Shown here piece by piece: positions 16,774 to 24,246 of a DNA stretch of 42,453 nt. The position numbers and the translations under genes were made by a program. The notes below the pieces were generated by a model. That model searched no databases, was not told the origin of the DNA, and worked only from the letters and a program-made list of their open reading frames with translations. Each line of letters opens with the position of its first letter. The first letter of the stretch is position 1. The DNA comes from Luteolibacter arcticus (GTDB lineage Bacteria; Verrucomicrobiota; Verrucomicrobiia; Verrucomicrobiales; Akkermansiaceae), in contig NZ_JAPDDT010000029.1 in NCBI RefSeq assembly GCF_025950235.1, positions 1 through 42,453 on the forward strand, given 5' to 3'.

Positions 16774-17844
16774 ATGGAATTCCTCAATCTTCATTCAAGC
16801 GCGCTGGACTCGCCCGAGATGGCTGGCGCGGATCCGGCAGAGCTGGGCACCTGGCTGATGCTGGCGCGCTATTGTGCCGGCCAGGAGAATGGCGGCGTCA
16901 TCGCCGGCTGCCGCGCGTGGACGGATCGCAAGTGGCAGACGGTCGTGCGCGTGGCCCATGCCATGGCGATGCGCGATACCGAGCTGTGGTCGTGGGAGGG
17001 CGATGACCTGCACCTGCGGCACTACCCGGCCGATCAAGAGGCAAAGGTCATCGCAAAGCGCGAGCTGGCCAGGACGAATGGCATCCGTGGTGGTCGCCCG
17101 CGGCGAACCGGTGTGGGTTACGAACCGGAAACCGACGCGAAACCGGGATTGGTTCCGGCGTTGGTTCCGACGTTGGTTCCGGGATCGGTTTCCGTATCGG
17201 AACCGACATCGGAACCAATCTCCGAACCGATCTCCGAAAGCGTAAGGGAAGGAAAGGGAAGGGAAGGAAATGAAAGGGAACCCATAGAGAGAGTGAGCGC
17301 GAGCGAGCGAGCACGTGCAGGTGATCGTGATCGTGATCTTGCGGGTGAACTTGCGGGTGAACTTGCTCGCAGGCCTTCGACGTCGGGTTCGCGTTTGAAT
17401 TCGGCTTCGATTTCGCCCAATGGTTTGGCAGCCATCACCCATGCTATTGCGGACTCGATGGCCGGTGATGCCGAGCTTTCCCGGCAGGCGGAGACGATCG
17501 TTCGCAGCTATCCGCGGCAGGAGCGTTTCGCGGAGGCGCTGGCGATGGTGCGCGGTCATCTCGCGGCGGGGCATGATTTCGAGGTAATGCTCTCGGGGAC
17601 GAAGGCCGCGGCGGATGCGCTGGCGAAGGCTCCCTCCGGTGCGGCGAACAAGTATGCGCCGAGCGCGCTGCGATTCTTCGAGGCGAAGCGTTGGATGGAT
17701 GACCCCGCGACCTTGATCCGCCCGCCGAGTGCGGGAAATGGTGGTGGATCGGGTGGCGGCCATGGCGTCGGCCGCTACTCGCGCGGCGAGCTGACCGCGG
17801 AGGAACTCGCGCTGCAACTCGGCGGACGAGGGAGGAACTACTGA
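16774..17844 (+). CDS. Phage replication-organiser-like protein
   Basis: The protein has 356 residues. The N-terminal 110 (MEFLNLHSSALDSPEMAG, LGTWLMLARYCAGQENGGVI, WTDRKWQTVVRVAHAM) look like the winged-helix start of phage replisome-organiser proteins. A middle low-complexity part (about 125-215) has tandem LVP and SEPISEP units and many 'ggttccg' DNA words. The C-terminal part is helical and ends with a Gly-rich stretch and a Glu-rich end. With the DnaC-like gene downstream it forms the usual organiser-plus-loader pair. ATG 16774 follows the hairpin; the frame upstream is repeat. Confidence 0.6.
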   Translation: MEFLNLHSSALDSPEMAGADPAELGTWLMLARYCAGQENGGVIAGCRAWTDRKWQTVVRVAHAMAMRDTELWSWEGDDLHLRHYPADQEAKVIAKRELARTNGIRGGRPRRTGVGYEPETDAKPGLVPALVPTLVPGSVSVSEPTSEPISEPISESVREGKGREGNEREPIERVSASERARAGDRDRDLAGELAGELARRPSTSGSRLNSASISPNGLAAITHAIADSMAGDAELSRQAETIVRSYPRQERFAEALAMVRGHLAAGHDFEVMLSGTKAAADALAKAPSGAANKYAPSALRFFEAKRWMDDPATLIRPPSAGNGGGSGGGHGVGRYSRGELTAEELALQLGGRGRNY

Positions 17845-17944
17845 TGCGATTTTCGATTGGGGAATGTGGATTGAGGATTGGACGGAAGGACCCTTCACGA
17901 TGAACACCACCTTGACTTGCGACTCGCGCATGAAGTGCCACTGC

Positions 17945-18075
17945 CCACTGGGAGCGCGGAATTTATTCCGCCTGGGTAGTGGGTTCACCGGGTCTGCCAG
18001 GCGGAATGAATTGCCCGGAGGAGGGGATCTGGCCCGGGCCACTTCCGCTGCGCTCCACTTCCGCGTTCCCAGTGG
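17945..18075. repeat. REP-type inverted-repeat pair, second member of family 1
   Basis: CACTGGGAGCGCGGAATTTA (17947-17966, then TTCCGCCTGG) is mirrored by TTCCGCGTTCCCAGTG (18059-18074). An inner CCAGGCGGAATGAATT (17998) matches the inverted core of the first arm. The sequence family is that of 13766-13876. It fills most of the gap before the DnaC-like gene. Confidence 0.72.
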
Positions 18076-18132
18076 GAGTCATCCCACTGCCAACCCATGC
18101 CCTCTAACAAATAACCTCTAACCCACCACCCC

Positions 18133-18951
18133 ATGAGCCTTCAACAAGACATCGAGAGAGAACGCCGGCGGACTATTCCGGGGGCGGCGGTGGCCATGCT
18201 CGCGGCTTTACCTACTACGATGAAGGTCGTACCACGTTGCTCGTGCGGCGGACCGGTGGATGCGACGTTGTTAGAGTTGCGGCAGTGGTTTCCCTCGCTG
18301 CCGGCGGATCTTTGCACGGGGTGCTACGAGGCGGCGGAGCAGGCGTCGGCGGAGCGGGTGCGGGGGGAGGCGGCGCGGGTGGAGCAGCGGCAGCGGTTGG
18401 CGAGGCTGGAGGCGATCGTGCCGCCGGAGATGCTGGCGACGAGCACGACGCATGTGGCCTTCAATGCGGCGCTGTGGGAGCGGGTGCGCGATTGGCGGCC
18501 GTCGTGCGGGCGATGGCTGCTGATCACGGGCCTGCCGGGGCGTTGCAAGACGCGGGTGGTGGCGCTGCTGGCGCGGCACTTGATCGTGGAGGATGGCGTG
18601 CGCGTGGTGTGGACCACGGCGATCGAGCTGCAGGCGGCGGTGGAGGACCTGCGAAGCCACAATAACGGCATCGCCGAGGCGGCGCGCACGAGCTTGCGCG
18701 AGTGGAAGCACGCGGCGGTGCTGGTGCTGGATGACCTGGGGAAGAACACGTGGACGCCATCGCTGGAGGCCCGGTTGTTCGAGCTGATCGATTTCCGCAA
18801 GACGCGGCTGCTGCCGACGATCGTGACGGCGAATACGCCGCTGCCGGAGCTGCTGCGGACGAAGCAAATCGGCCTGGAGCGCGGCGGCCCGATCATCGGG
18901 CGGATACTGGAGGCGAGCCGCGGGTGGAATGTGGAGGCACCGGATTTTTGA
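18133..18951 (+). CDS. DnaC-like AAA+ helicase loader
   Basis: The protein has 272 residues. An N-terminal zinc-binding site is visible: CSC at 36-38 and CTGC at 61-64. The AAA+ part has Walker A GLPGRCKT (133-140), Walker B VLVLDD (196-201) and a sensor-1 strand IVTANTPL. Family knowledge: DnaC/DnaI-type proteins load the replicative helicase, and phages encode their own. It follows the replication-organiser gene. Stop at 18951 is followed by a tandem array. A TTA leucine codon sits in a TGTTAG word at 18269. Confidence 0.82.
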   Translation: MSLQQDIERERRRTIPGAAVAMLAALPTTMKVVPRCSCGGPVDATLLELRQWFPSLPADLCTGCYEAAEQASAERVRGEAARVEQRQRLARLEAIVPPEMLATSTTHVAFNAALWERVRDWRPSCGRWLLITGLPGRCKTRVVALLARHLIVEDGVRVVWTTAIELQAAVEDLRSHNNGIAEAARTSLREWKHAAVLVLDDLGKNTWTPSLEARLFELIDFRKTRLLPTIVTANTPLPELLRTKQIGLERGGPIIGRILEASRGWNVEAPDF

Positions 18952-18954
18952 CGT

Positions 18955-19034
18955 AGCGAGTAGCGAGTAGCCAGAGATCGGAGATCAGAGATCAGAGATC
19001 AGAGATCGGAGATCGGAGGTCAGAGATCAGAGAA
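18955..19034. repeat. Tandem array of AGAGATC-type words
   Basis: Three 'tagcgag'-type words are followed by about seven copies of a 'gagatcaga/gagatcgga' nonamer. It lies between the loader gene and the next gene. Similar short tandem arrays, of other words, follow genes at 26457, 29488 and 39021. Confidence 0.75.
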
Positions 19035-19083
19035 TGAAACCGGAGCGAACCCTAAGCCCTTAACCAGCCAAACAAACATACCC

Positions 19084-19947
19084 ATGAAGCCTGACGAGAT
19101 CCCTATGATTCCTCCTGTCCCCACAGCTAGTCCCATTCCCACGCGGAAACGGAGGGCGGGGCGTGCTGCTACTACGTTGCCCTCTAACAGGGGCGAGATT
19201 GGCGAGGCTGGCGGGGCGGCTGGCGGGGCGGCGGTTGCGATGGCTGCTTCGACCACCGGCAGCCGTAGCCATTCGATGAACGACGAGTGCGCGCCGGTGA
19301 GGTCCAAGTCGAAGCGGCAGCCGACCTCGAAGCGAAGCCCGATGCCGGCGGTGAGGCCCACGCCTTCATCTTCACCTTTGCCCTCGCCGGCGTTGCCGTC
19401 GCCGCCGGATCAGGAGCCGAGCGCGGCCCCGGTTCCGGCATCATCGCCGGCGCGGACCCGGACTCGCACGCGAACGAGGACGGGAAGCCGGACGGCTACG
19501 TCGCCGCCGAAGCGCAACGGTGCCCGGGAGCGACAAAGCCAACGCGAATCGCCATCGGCACCCGTGCCGAAGGAGGAAGCGGAGATGCGGGACGAATTGG
19601 CGGGGAGTGAGGGTGTCGCTGGTGCGGACGCCTCCCAGCCGGAACGGCATAGCCGTTCCGCTACGGGGGAGGGAGCTGGGAGCCGGGCGGATTCCTCCAC
19701 GAGCCAGCACCACCTCCACTACGATCGCTACAAGGGCTGGATCCTGCGGGTGACAGTGCAGGTGGGGACGAAGGTCATCGGCAAGCGGCTGAAATTCCGC
19801 CTCCGCACCCACGACCTGGCGGAAGCCCAGAAAGCCCGCGAGCTGGTCATTGGCGTCTTGAGACGCCTGGGGCTGACCGTGAGGGTGAGGATGCAGAGGC
19901 CGGTGAAGATTGGAGATTGGATGGCTCCCGGAAGGCGGGATCCTTGA
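19084..19947 (+). CDS. Unknown protein with an integrase-arm-like C-terminus
   Basis: The protein has 287 residues. The first 210 are low complexity (Pro, Ser, Arg, Thr rich, with RTRTRTRTRT), including a REP arm at 19638-19666 translated in frame. Residues of about 215-275 look folded: YKGWILRVTVQVGTKVIGK, then KFRLRTHDLAEAQKARELVI, a pattern like the N-terminal DNA-binding arm of some tyrosine recombinases. No catalytic domain follows; the next gene is the methyltransferase. It may be a truncated integrase or an unrelated DNA-binding protein. Confidence 0.5.
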   Translation: MKPDEIPMIPPVPTASPIPTRKRRAGRAATTLPSNRGEIGEAGGAAGGAAVAMAASTTGSRSHSMNDECAPVRSKSKRQPTSKRSPMPAVRPTPSSSPLPSPALPSPPDQEPSAAPVPASSPARTRTRTRTRTGSRTATSPPKRNGARERQSQRESPSAPVPKEEAEMRDELAGSEGVAGADASQPERHSRSATGEGAGSRADSSTSQHHLHYDRYKGWILRVTVQVGTKVIGKRLKFRLRTHDLAEAQKARELVIGVLRRLGLTVRVRMQRPVKIGDWMAPGRRDP

Positions 19948-20048
19948 TGTCGCTAGGGATCAAGGGAAAGGACTTCGAAGTCTCAAATCGCGAAGTGCGC
20001 CGGACGGCTCGGAAAACCATCGCCAAACCATCGGGGAAATGTCTAACC

Positions 20049-20077
20049 TGGACAAGTATTCAGCCTCTGCGTATTTT
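20049..20077 (+). promoter_or_regulatory. Predicted promoter of the four-gene operon
   Basis: TGGACA (20049-20054), an exact 17-bp spacer and TATTTT (20072-20077) match the sigma-70 pattern at five and four of six positions. A start site seven or so bases later falls at about 20084, only about five bases before the ATG at 20089. The mRNA would be nearly leaderless, in agreement with the absence of a Shine-Dalgarno site. The CTAACC before the -35 is one base off the common CTAACA word. Confidence 0.5.
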
Positions 20078-20088
20078 CAACTCCATCA

Positions 20089-21291
20089 ATGGACAGTGCA
20101 TTGAAATATATCGACCTTTTCGCGGGATGCGGAGGCCTGAGCGTCGGCCTACACCTTGCAGGATGGGAAGGCAGCTTCGCGGTGGAAAAGAATCGAGATG
20201 CATTCGCAACGCTTTCCTACAACCTCATGGGGAAGAAGAGTCACTTCTCATGGCCCGACTGGTTGGAGGTTAAGAATTGGAACATCACCGACCTGCTGCG
20301 CGAGAAGGCGCGTGAACTGCGGAAGCTCCGCGGCACAGTCGATCTCGTGGTCGGTGGTCCACCATGCCAGGGTTTCTCGACTGCCGGGCGGCGGGTGGAG
20401 GACGACGAGCGGAATGATCTGATGCATTCCTATCTGGAGTTCGTGAGGTTGGTGCAACCCCGCGCGGTCTTCTTCGAGAATGTCCGCGGATTCACCATGC
20501 GATTCAGGGCGAATCGAGCTCGTGGTATCAGCTACTCCGAGCTGGTGATCGAGAAGCTGAGAGCGCTGGGCTACGAGGATGCAGTTGGGCAGATCCTCGA
20601 CCTGTCGGACTTCGGGCTTCCCCAACGACGTCAACGGTTCATTGTCGTTGGTACCAGAAATGGAGGAGCAGGTGATTTTTTCGAGGCCCTCAGGTCTGGC
20701 ATGAGTGGATTCCTCGCCGAGAGAGGGATCGCCCGCAGCAATGGTGCTGGGGCCGCGCTCTCCGACCTTCATCGGGAATACGGAACCGTCGAGTGTCCGG
20801 ATTCAAACGGATTTGAGTCAGGGCGCGTGTCGCGGGCAAGGTCGGGTCTCCAGCGCTACCTCCGCTTGGGGAATGCCAAGTATGTTCCGGATAGCCATCG
20901 CTTCGTGAATCATACCGCCGACGTTCAAACCGTGTTTGAACGGCTACTTGGTGGAGCCCCCCGCAATCGCTGCATTCTGGGTCGGGAGCGAGAACCCTTT
21001 GGCCTGAAGAAGCGGAGCGTAACTGTGCTGGATGGAAGTGGTCCCGCACCTACCGTGACGACGATTCCTGACGACTTCGTCCACTACTCTGAACCTCGCG
21101 TCATGACAGTGCGGGAGTGTGCGCGCTTGCAGACTTTTCCCGACTGGTTTGAATTCAAAGGACCATACACCACGGGAGGGAAACAGCGGGTGCTGCAGAC
21201 ACCTCGCTACACTCAGGTAGGCAATGCCGTCCCTCCTCTCTTCGCAGAGATGGCGGGCCTTGTACTCAAGCAGATCCTCACCAATGCCTAG
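20089..21291 (+). CDS. C5-cytosine DNA methyltransferase (Dcm type)
   Basis: The protein has 400 residues. Motif I is DLFAGCGGLS (9-18), motif IV GGPPCQGFS with the catalytic C93, motif VI FENVRG (129-134), motif VIII QRRQRF (179-184), and motif X QVGNAVPP (376-383). The stretch between about 190 and 340 is the target-recognition region. It transfers a methyl group from SAM to C5 of cytosine; the target sequence cannot be read from here. No restriction nuclease gene is adjacent. Its stop overlaps the next start (ATGCCTAG, 21284-21291). It opens a four-gene operon; base composition begins to fall toward A/T within it. Confidence 0.95.
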   Translation: MDSALKYIDLFAGCGGLSVGLHLAGWEGSFAVEKNRDAFATLSYNLMGKKSHFSWPDWLEVKNWNITDLLREKARELRKLRGTVDLVVGGPPCQGFSTAGRRVEDDERNDLMHSYLEFVRLVQPRAVFFENVRGFTMRFRANRARGISYSELVIEKLRALGYEDAVGQILDLSDFGLPQRRQRFIVVGTRNGGAGDFFEALRSGMSGFLAERGIARSNGAGAALSDLHREYGTVECPDSNGFESGRVSRARSGLQRYLRLGNAKYVPDSHRFVNHTADVQTVFERLLGGAPRNRCILGREREPFGLKKRSVTVLDGSGPAPTVTTIPDDFVHYSEPRVMTVRECARLQTFPDWFEFKGPYTTGGKQRVLQTPRYTQVGNAVPPLFAEMAGLVLKQILTNA

Positions 21292-23584
21292 AGCCAAAGG
21301 AAAAGAAAACCCGAAGGACACGTTTCGGATTAGCTCCGCGCTGAAGACCATTATCGGTCGTGAGCTGATCACCGACGACTTCGTGGCTGTCTTTGAATTG
21401 GTGAAGAATGCCTTCGATGCGCATGCACGGAATGTGGAGATCAGATTTGAAGGCCTAACGACCGAAAATCCGAAGCTAATCATCAAGGACGACGGCAAGG
21501 GAATGACCGGCTCCGACATCGACAGCAAGTGGCTTTTCGTGGCGTATTCCGCCAAGCGTGAAGGCATCGAAGACGATGTGACGGGCAAGCCCAAGGACTA
21601 CCGCGATAAGATCAATACCGAACGCACATTTGCCGGAGCGAAAGGCGTAGGTCGCTTCTCCTGTGACCGTCTTGGGCGTTACTTGAACCTTTATACCAGA
21701 ACGAGAGCGTCGGGCCCATATGAGCATTTGGAGATCGATTGGCAAGACTTCGAAGAGGACAGCGAAACGGAATTCGTAGAGGTGAAGATAAAGCGGAACT
21801 CCCCGATCAAGATCCCGCATGAATTGAAAAGTGGAACTATTCTGGAGATCTCGGGACTGCGAGAGAAATGGGACCGGGAGCAACTCAAGAAACTGCGCGA
21901 CTCACTTCGAAAGCTAATTAATCCCAATCAAGAGAACGATGCCAAGCGGTTCGCTGTTACGTTGAGTGCCCCGGATGAGGGGAGCGCTGACAAGGAAGAA
22001 TCGGAAAGTCGAGATAGAGTAAATGGACGAATTAAGAATTTCCTCTTCGAGGAGCTTGGGGTGAGAACAACCGAAATCCATTGCGAGGTGGATGAGGATG
22101 GAGAAAAGATCACGACTACCCTCACAGATCGCGGCACCCTAATTTACCGCCTCGTTGAGCGCTGCCCGTTCTATCACCTTCAAAATATTCGGGTTCACTT
22201 GTTCGCCTTGAACCGGTCGGCGAAGATCCATTTCCTCAAAGTCATGGGAGTCAGGAACGTAAGCTATGGCTCTGTATTTCTTTATAAGAATGGATTTCGG
22301 GTTCATCCTTTGGGGGAAGAAGGAGATGATGGTTTTGGTATTGAGCGGCGCAAGCAGCAAGGTCAGTCGAGATATCTTGGAACCCGTGACTTGTCTGGGA
22401 GAGTGGAGATTTTTGGCGGCAATAATAGATTCAAGGAGACTTCTAGTAGAAACTCGGGATTCATCGAATCGCCAGAATGGCGAGAGTTGCTTCAGTTTTT
22501 CAAAGAGTATGTTTTGAGGCGCCTCGAGATTTATGCGGTAGATGTCATCAAGTGGGGGAATCCTGTAAAAGGATCCGACGAGGAATTGCTCCCGAGCGAT
22601 GTTAAAGCGCAGATATTAGAAGTAATTAACAAGCTCACGAATGATCCTGACGTCCTCGACGTCCAATACGATCCTCACTTGCTGGATATTCTTGAAGAGC
22701 GGCAGTCAGCGAGTGTTACCACGGCCTTGAGCAACTTTAAGCGGATTGCTGAGAAGACAGGCAACCAAAAATTGCGACGAGAGGTAGCCCGCACTGAAAG
22801 GCGGGTGAAGGCCTTGGCCACCGCAAAGGAGGAGGCCGAAACGGAAGCACGCCAAGCGCGGAAAGAAAAAGCTCTGAGCGAGAAGCAACTCGCTGATGAG
22901 AGGCAGAAGAACGTCTTCCTATTGGCCACGACTGCCGATCCGGAATTGCAGCGCCTTCACCTCGAACATTGGATTGGAATCGCAGCCCCAGAACTCCGCG
23001 AGAACGTGAGAAAGCTGATCGCGGTGGTCAAGAGTGGCAAAGCAGATCAGGATCAACTCCTGAAGGGGCTAACGGCAATTCAGAAATGGGTGGATCAACT
23101 TGTGGGAGCGAGCCGAATCGCGACGCGGGCTGATTTTAGCCTCCAGTATCCGACCCGCCGGATGGATTTAGCTCGCTATATTTTCGAGTACCTTACAAGC
23201 GATGTTGTAGAGAAGACAGACCGCTTGAAGATCGATGTGAATATGAACGCGAATCCGTTTGAGGTCATGATGCGTCCGATTGAGGCAACAATACTTTTCG
23301 ACAATCTGATTTCAAATGCTGAGAAAGCACGCGCGAGGCACATGCGATTCGCGATTGAAACCTCTGGGAAGAACCTAACGATCGACGTTGCTAACGACGG
23401 AGAGAAGGTCCCGAAGAGCATGTTGAGTTCGATGTTTGAGTTGGGGATAAGCGGAAGAGGGGGGTCGGGAATAGGTCTCTATACGTGCAAAGAGATAGTA
23501 ACGGGGATGGGAGGTGAAATCAGTTTCGTCGGCAATGATCCCATGATGGGCGGTGCTCAATTCAGAATCGTCTTTTACCGATGA
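21284..23584 (+). CDS. Double GHKL ATPase with DHp-like helix (sensor candidate)
   Basis: The protein has 766 residues from ATG 21284 (the frame is open upstream inside the methyltransferase). GHKL module 1: N-box E38 to D45 (ELVKNAFD), G1 DDGKGM (69-74), G2 GAKGVGRFS (118-126), as in Hsp90/MORC/MutL ATPases. A middle region of about 370 residues follows. A coiled coil rich in Glu/Lys/Ala spans about 500-545. Then LHLEHWIGIAAPELRENVRK (558-577) with H559 and H562 looks like a histidine-kinase dimerisation helix. GHKL module 2: NLISNAEKA (674-682), G1 VANDGE (702-707), G2 SGIGLY (728-733), as in histidine kinases. It overlaps the receiver gene as ATGA. It is cytoplasmic: no membrane helices. 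GC is visibly lower than in the flanks. Confidence 0.88.
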   Translation: MPRAKGKENPKDTFRISSALKTIIGRELITDDFVAVFELVKNAFDAHARNVEIRFEGLTTENPKLIIKDDGKGMTGSDIDSKWLFVAYSAKREGIEDDVTGKPKDYRDKINTERTFAGAKGVGRFSCDRLGRYLNLYTRTRASGPYEHLEIDWQDFEEDSETEFVEVKIKRNSPIKIPHELKSGTILEISGLREKWDREQLKKLRDSLRKLINPNQENDAKRFAVTLSAPDEGSADKEESESRDRVNGRIKNFLFEELGVRTTEIHCEVDEDGEKITTTLTDRGTLIYRLVERCPFYHLQNIRVHLFALNRSAKIHFLKVMGVRNVSYGSVFLYKNGFRVHPLGEEGDDGFGIERRKQQGQSRYLGTRDLSGRVEIFGGNNRFKETSSRNSGFIESPEWRELLQFFKEYVLRRLEIYAVDVIKWGNPVKGSDEELLPSDVKAQILEVINKLTNDPDVLDVQYDPHLLDILEERQSASVTTALSNFKRIAEKTGNQKLRREVARTERRVKALATAKEEAETEARQARKEKALSEKQLADERQKNVFLLATTADPELQRLHLEHWIGIAAPELRENVRKLIAVVKSGKADQDQLLKGLTAIQKWVDQLVGASRIATRADFSLQYPTRRMDLARYIFEYLTSDVVEKTDRLKIDVNMNANPFEVMMRPIEATILFDNLISNAEKARARHMRFAIETSGKNLTIDVANDGEKVPKSMLSSMFELGISGRGGSGIGLYTCKEIVTGMGGEISFVGNDPMMGGAQFRIVFYR

Positions 23585-24246
23585 GACGAGTGCTGATTGT
23601 GGATGATCAAGATCCAGCTTTTGCTGGCGAGCTTGAAACGGAAATTCGGGACGAGAGCGGTAATGCTCCTGAATTAATGCACATTAATCCGTCAGATTTC
23701 TTTTCGGATGGAAGAACTCCAGATCAAACGCTGGCAAAATTGCTCGCCAGAGTTGCGGAAGCTGCGACCGAGTTTTGGGATGTCATTATAATTGATCTGT
23801 ATCTTGGCGATTTCGGATTTGATGGGCATCGGAATCTTGAAGTTTGTCTGCGCGTTGCCGAGGCGGCGCGTGAAGCGAACAGATCCGCAACGATGCTCCT
23901 CTATTCGGGGACGCTTTCGAAATATGTGAATGAATTGCTCGGAGGAGGGGCTTCTGATACACAGCTACGAAGAATATTTCATGCCGAGGTTGCCAATTTC
24001 GTCCAGAGGAGTCGAATAGCGCGCGAAGTCAGGTCTGCTGTGGACAATCCGACTTGGCTTCTGAGAGTGGACCGTCTCCTGATGACGACTCCGGCTCTTG
24101 TGGTTGGTCCTGAGGAGGCAGAGTTTGTTGGTCGGACTTTTGCTGAGCTCGCGAAGTTGGTGAGACGCCAAAACGACGAAGGCCAGAAAATTACCCAACT
24201 GGCAGTGGACTATGGAGTTGCGGCCTTCACGGACTTGAATTCGTAA
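23581..24246 (+). CDS. Receiver-only response regulator
   Basis: The protein has 221 residues. It opens MRRVLIVDDQDP with the acidic pair D8-D9; the phosphoacceptor is D72 in DVIIIDLYLGD; the conserved small hydroxyl position is S109 in LLYSGT, and K114 follows. The first half carries an insert (about 25-60) that makes the receiver longer than the usual 120 residues. The C-terminal 90 residues are helical without an HTH or enzyme motif. So it is probably a phosphorelay or docking partner, not a transcription factor. The gene overlaps the kinase gene by four bases and the next gene by one base (TAATG), so all are coupled. Confidence 0.83.
   Translation: MRRVLIVDDQDPAFAGELETEIRDESGNAPELMHINPSDFFSDGRTPDQTLAKLLARVAEAATEFWDVIIIDLYLGDFGFDGHRNLEVCLRVAEAAREANRSATMLLYSGTLSKYVNELLGGGASDTQLRRIFHAEVANFVQRSRIAREVRSAVDNPTWLLRVDRLLMTTPALVVGPEEAEFVGRTFAELAKLVRRQNDEGQKITQLAVDYGVAAFTDLNS

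Noticed and set aside
16795..18042. 415-residue minus-strand frame
   Set aside because: Antisense of the replication protein; its RRNQRRNQ repeats are the complement of the SEP/LVP words.
23581..24246. Receiver as a transcription factor
   Set aside because: No HTH or other DNA-binding motif is seen in the C-terminal 90 residues.
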